A stretch of DNA of 64,000 nt from Diprion similis (lineage: Eukaryota > Arthropoda > Insecta > Hymenoptera > Diprionidae), in NCBI RefSeq assembly GCF_021155765.1, contig NC_060111.1, positions 2,661,997 to 2,725,996 on the forward strand. The letters run 5' to 3'. Position 1 is the stretch's first letter. The number at the start of each line of letters is the position of its first letter. The notes beneath the pieces were generated by a model. The model was not told the origin of the DNA. It did not search any database and saw only the letters and a program-made list of their open reading frames with translations. Shown here in pieces: positions 61,306 to 64,000 of this stretch. Position numbers and translations under genes: made by a program.

Positions 61306-64000
61306 ATGGAATTCAGGGGAAATTCCAACAACGGCGCGGAGACGAATTTAATCGACGTTACGATTTTCGGTAGCCCGCCACCGCAAGCCTCGTCCACTGT
61401 TGAAAGAAGGCCCAGGTACGTTATTACCGATGATTTTTTTTTTTTTTTATTTCTGAATACCATGCATAATTAGTTAAAGTATCGCATCAACGGCTATTTT
61501 TTGTTCCCATCTTTTCCCTCGTGTGCTTTTCTCTGTGTCATCCCTAACTGAAAATATTCCTGATACTCGTTTCATATTTTGAATTACTTCGATTTTGCAG
61601 CTTAAAAACTTGGGGAGTACGCCAAGCAGCACAGGACAATAACAAAACCAAGTATTCCGTTCTGAATGATACCGATGTGAAACAAAGTACCGTGAATTCG
61701 TCGCTAGGAATCCTCAATAACATATCATCCTGTAAGTTTCTTGGTATTTTTTTTTCAACTAGTACCATGTAAAGTGAAGCGAGATTGTTTCATTCTTAAA
61801 GTGATGACAGTGATCGATTGTTATTTACTAATAAAGGTTGGTACAGAAAAGTTTATATTGCTTAACAAATATGTAATATCACAGTGCTCGAAGACAGCGG
61901 TGTTATGGAAGGAAAAAAGAATTCCAGCATTTCTAACAAAATAGAAACTGAACGAGAACTTGCTCGAAAGCTGCTCCAACGATGTAGCGCACCTAGAGGA
62001 GCCACTCTAACATCGGGTAAATATTAAATCGCGTGGCATTCTTTACTCCAAAATAGATCTACAGAACTGATAAAACTAATTTACCTGCAGACTGGGACAA
62101 AGAAAATGATGGGAATATTCAAAACCTATCAAAGGATCATACTCCCTCCACTTTAATGGACTCAGGGCAACAGAGTTTACTTAACAACAGCGATACACTT
62201 GAAGAAAATACAGCGGCTAATCAGGTATGACGATCTGAATTGATTTTGTGGGTAGAATTTTCAATATAATCTTTATCTTGACCTGAACTTTGTTTAGATA
62301 ATTTTCAAGCCTACTGAAATATCCGCACGTTCCTCAGTGCTGAATAATAGTTTCGATAAGAGCATTGGATCATCTACCTCGTCGAAGAGCAGAGATGGCA
62401 TTAGTTTTGATACATCTGCTGCTGCGGAGCTTATTGCTCAGTTTGGAGACGAAGATTTCCAATCTGGATCCAGAGTTGAAAGTCGAATGGTGGCAGATGA
62501 ATTGTCATGGAATCAAAACTATCCTTATGCTATGCCGATGAATACTTTAAGCAGCGGTGAAAAGGAAAGATTAGAGTTATCTTGTTTCTCGGGAATCGTT
62601 GGAGATTTTGATTTGTCATCAGCGTGAGTTTTAAGCGCATTTTAGTAGAGCTAGATATTCATTTTTTCATTACCTTTTTACATTAATGATGAGTTTTATC
62701 TTTATCTATTATGATTAAATTTTGATTCTTTACCCTTTATTTTTAGATCTTCTACCGGCCGTAGAGTTTCAGTTGGTGAATTTTTTCAACGTAAATGTGG
62801 TAATATTGGACAACTCCAGGAAACTGATTCGGCGCCAAGACCAAGTTTTGGTGTAACAATTAATAGTCCAATAAAGCATCGTCCTCTAGTGCCATTAGTG
62901 GATGAAACAGCCATGACTGCGGGTAAGAATTCGGTATTGCATTCAGTATTCGGAATTCATATTTATCAATCGACACGCCGTTGCCGATAGTAAATGGTAG
63001 CAATGTGTCACCAGGATCTTGATCTCAATCTCAACCATTAATATTCTATACTTTTGCAAATTATAGAATCAAGTCTGAGAGAAGTAAATAAGGGAGACAT
63101 GGAATCTGTGAATTGTACAAAACAACACAGTTTAATGAGTTTGAGCAGTATTGCACAAGTACTTTCTGATGTCGATAATGGTTCTCCACGCCGTTTGGTG
63201 GACGAACTTATTAAAGCCAAAAGAAGAAAAAATCTTCCCCCGTCTCAGCTACTCAATGAGCCAACGACCCAAAACAGGGAGACTTTTACTTGTCCGCCTC
63301 ATAGTTTGCCATTCAATTCGTTGGCAATGTCTGTAAATGAAAAACCTGAAAGAGACACAACAATGAAAGGGCATAAATTCCCATTAAATTCTCCTAAATT
63401 GTCACTGGATAGTAAAACTGTACAAGAATTTCTGACCAACAAATCAAAATTAAGTAGGATGTCTCTGAATGTGGGATTGGGTGCGATAGAAAATCATAAC
63501 AAAAGTGACACTTATAATTTCATGGAAAAATGCACTGATGGCCAAAAAAAAATGAGTAGTGCAAAATTGGAAAAGACTTTCAACGAACCAAAAGACACAA
63601 ATAAGTCTTGCATTTACCGATCCAGTGCCACTCGTAATTTATTATCTTGCTTGGATGATTCAATAGATGCTCAGAAGCCGAATCTAAATGTTCAAAGTTT
63701 TGAGCAAGACCCAAATATTTCTGGAAAAAACCTGTACGACAATCAGGATTTTTGTCAGACTCCCAAGAAATCACAAAGTATGCTTCAGAATTCAATGACA
63801 TTCCAAAATATTACATCGGCACCGATACGGACTTCTGCAAGTTTCTTGAAAAATATGAAGATTGAAAATAATAAGACGGCAACTCCAGGGTTGACTTCAA
63901 GTTTTAAGAGATCCTTTGAAAAAACTTTGCACAGTGCAGGGACGTCGTCTCTTGAATGTAATGCAGATCCTGAATCCAGTTATGACATTTCTCAGTTCAA
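61306..64000 (+). CDS. Spd-2: Spd-2/CEP192 centrosome protein (5' part)
   Basis: Exons 61306-61415, 61601-61731, 61885-62016, 62091-62224, 62298-62623, 62747-62922 and 63067 past the window edge, about 647 residues visible, all phase-consistent. Spd-2/CEP192 recruits pericentriolar material and the kinases Aurora A, Polo and Plk4 to centrioles. The best evidence is residues about 285-325: RRVSVGEFFQRKCGNIGQ, PRPSFGVTINSPIKHRPLVPL. These parallel the conserved block of vertebrate CEP192 (SLGEFFAQRSE, RPSFGYFIRSPEKREPIALI). Upstream is ELIAQFGDEDFQ with DELSWNQNYPYAMP. The rest is disordered and Ser/Asn-rich. The C-terminal ASH domains that would confirm the call lie outside the window. The start is the first ATG in a frame open to the donor at 61416. 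Confidence 0.75.

Overview
The window is nuclear DNA of an insect. It is AT-rich, with short GT-AG introns, compact genes and metazoan-type proteins throughout. A hymenopteran, possibly a sawfly, fits best: a Rab34/36-type GTPase is present (to my knowledge absent from Drosophila), and INO80E, SUDS3, SPT6 and Claspin look conservative. That placement is inference. Exon boundaries were read by eye from splice signals, reading phase and remembered family sequence. For all the complete models except the HTH relic, the exon lengths sum to an open frame.

Layout. 1-3838 (+): 3' end of a proline-rich gene. 6718-7912 (-): INO80E, divergent from Claspin at 8722-14298 (+), with an E2F-type site between them. 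14888-16667 (+): a Rab34/36-type GTPase. 16971 to about 30530: a satellite array of about 43 copies of a 312-bp monomer with higher-order structure. 32004-33590 (-): SUDS3, divergent from 33982-36827 (+), a protein with two SANTA-like domains. 37342-44801 (-): SPT6 in 17 exons. 45971-46582: a small TIR element and a lone diverged relative of the satellite monomer. 47248-48615 (-): aldo-keto reductase. 49282-50291 (+): ARV1, whose stop lies 19 bp from the stop of convergent WDR37 (50311-52259, -). 53102-57343 (+): Golgi alpha-mannosidase II. 57557-58459 (-): NAA40. 59356-60178 (-): a broken transposase-type (CENP-B-like) HTH gene. 61306-64000 (+): 5' part of Spd-2/CEP192, running off the window.

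Most genes are housekeeping genes: chromatin and transcription (INO80E, SUDS3, SPT6, NAA40), replication checkpoint (Claspin), Golgi and ER (Rab34/36, alpha-mannosidase II, ARV1), and cell division (the SANTA protein, Spd-2). Many neighbours are divergent pairs sharing short upstream regions. Nothing suggests an operon or a transferred cluster. The most unusual items are the satellite array with its stop-free minus-strand frame, its distant single-copy relative, the tandem-SANTA gene, and the HTH gene with an in-frame TGA.
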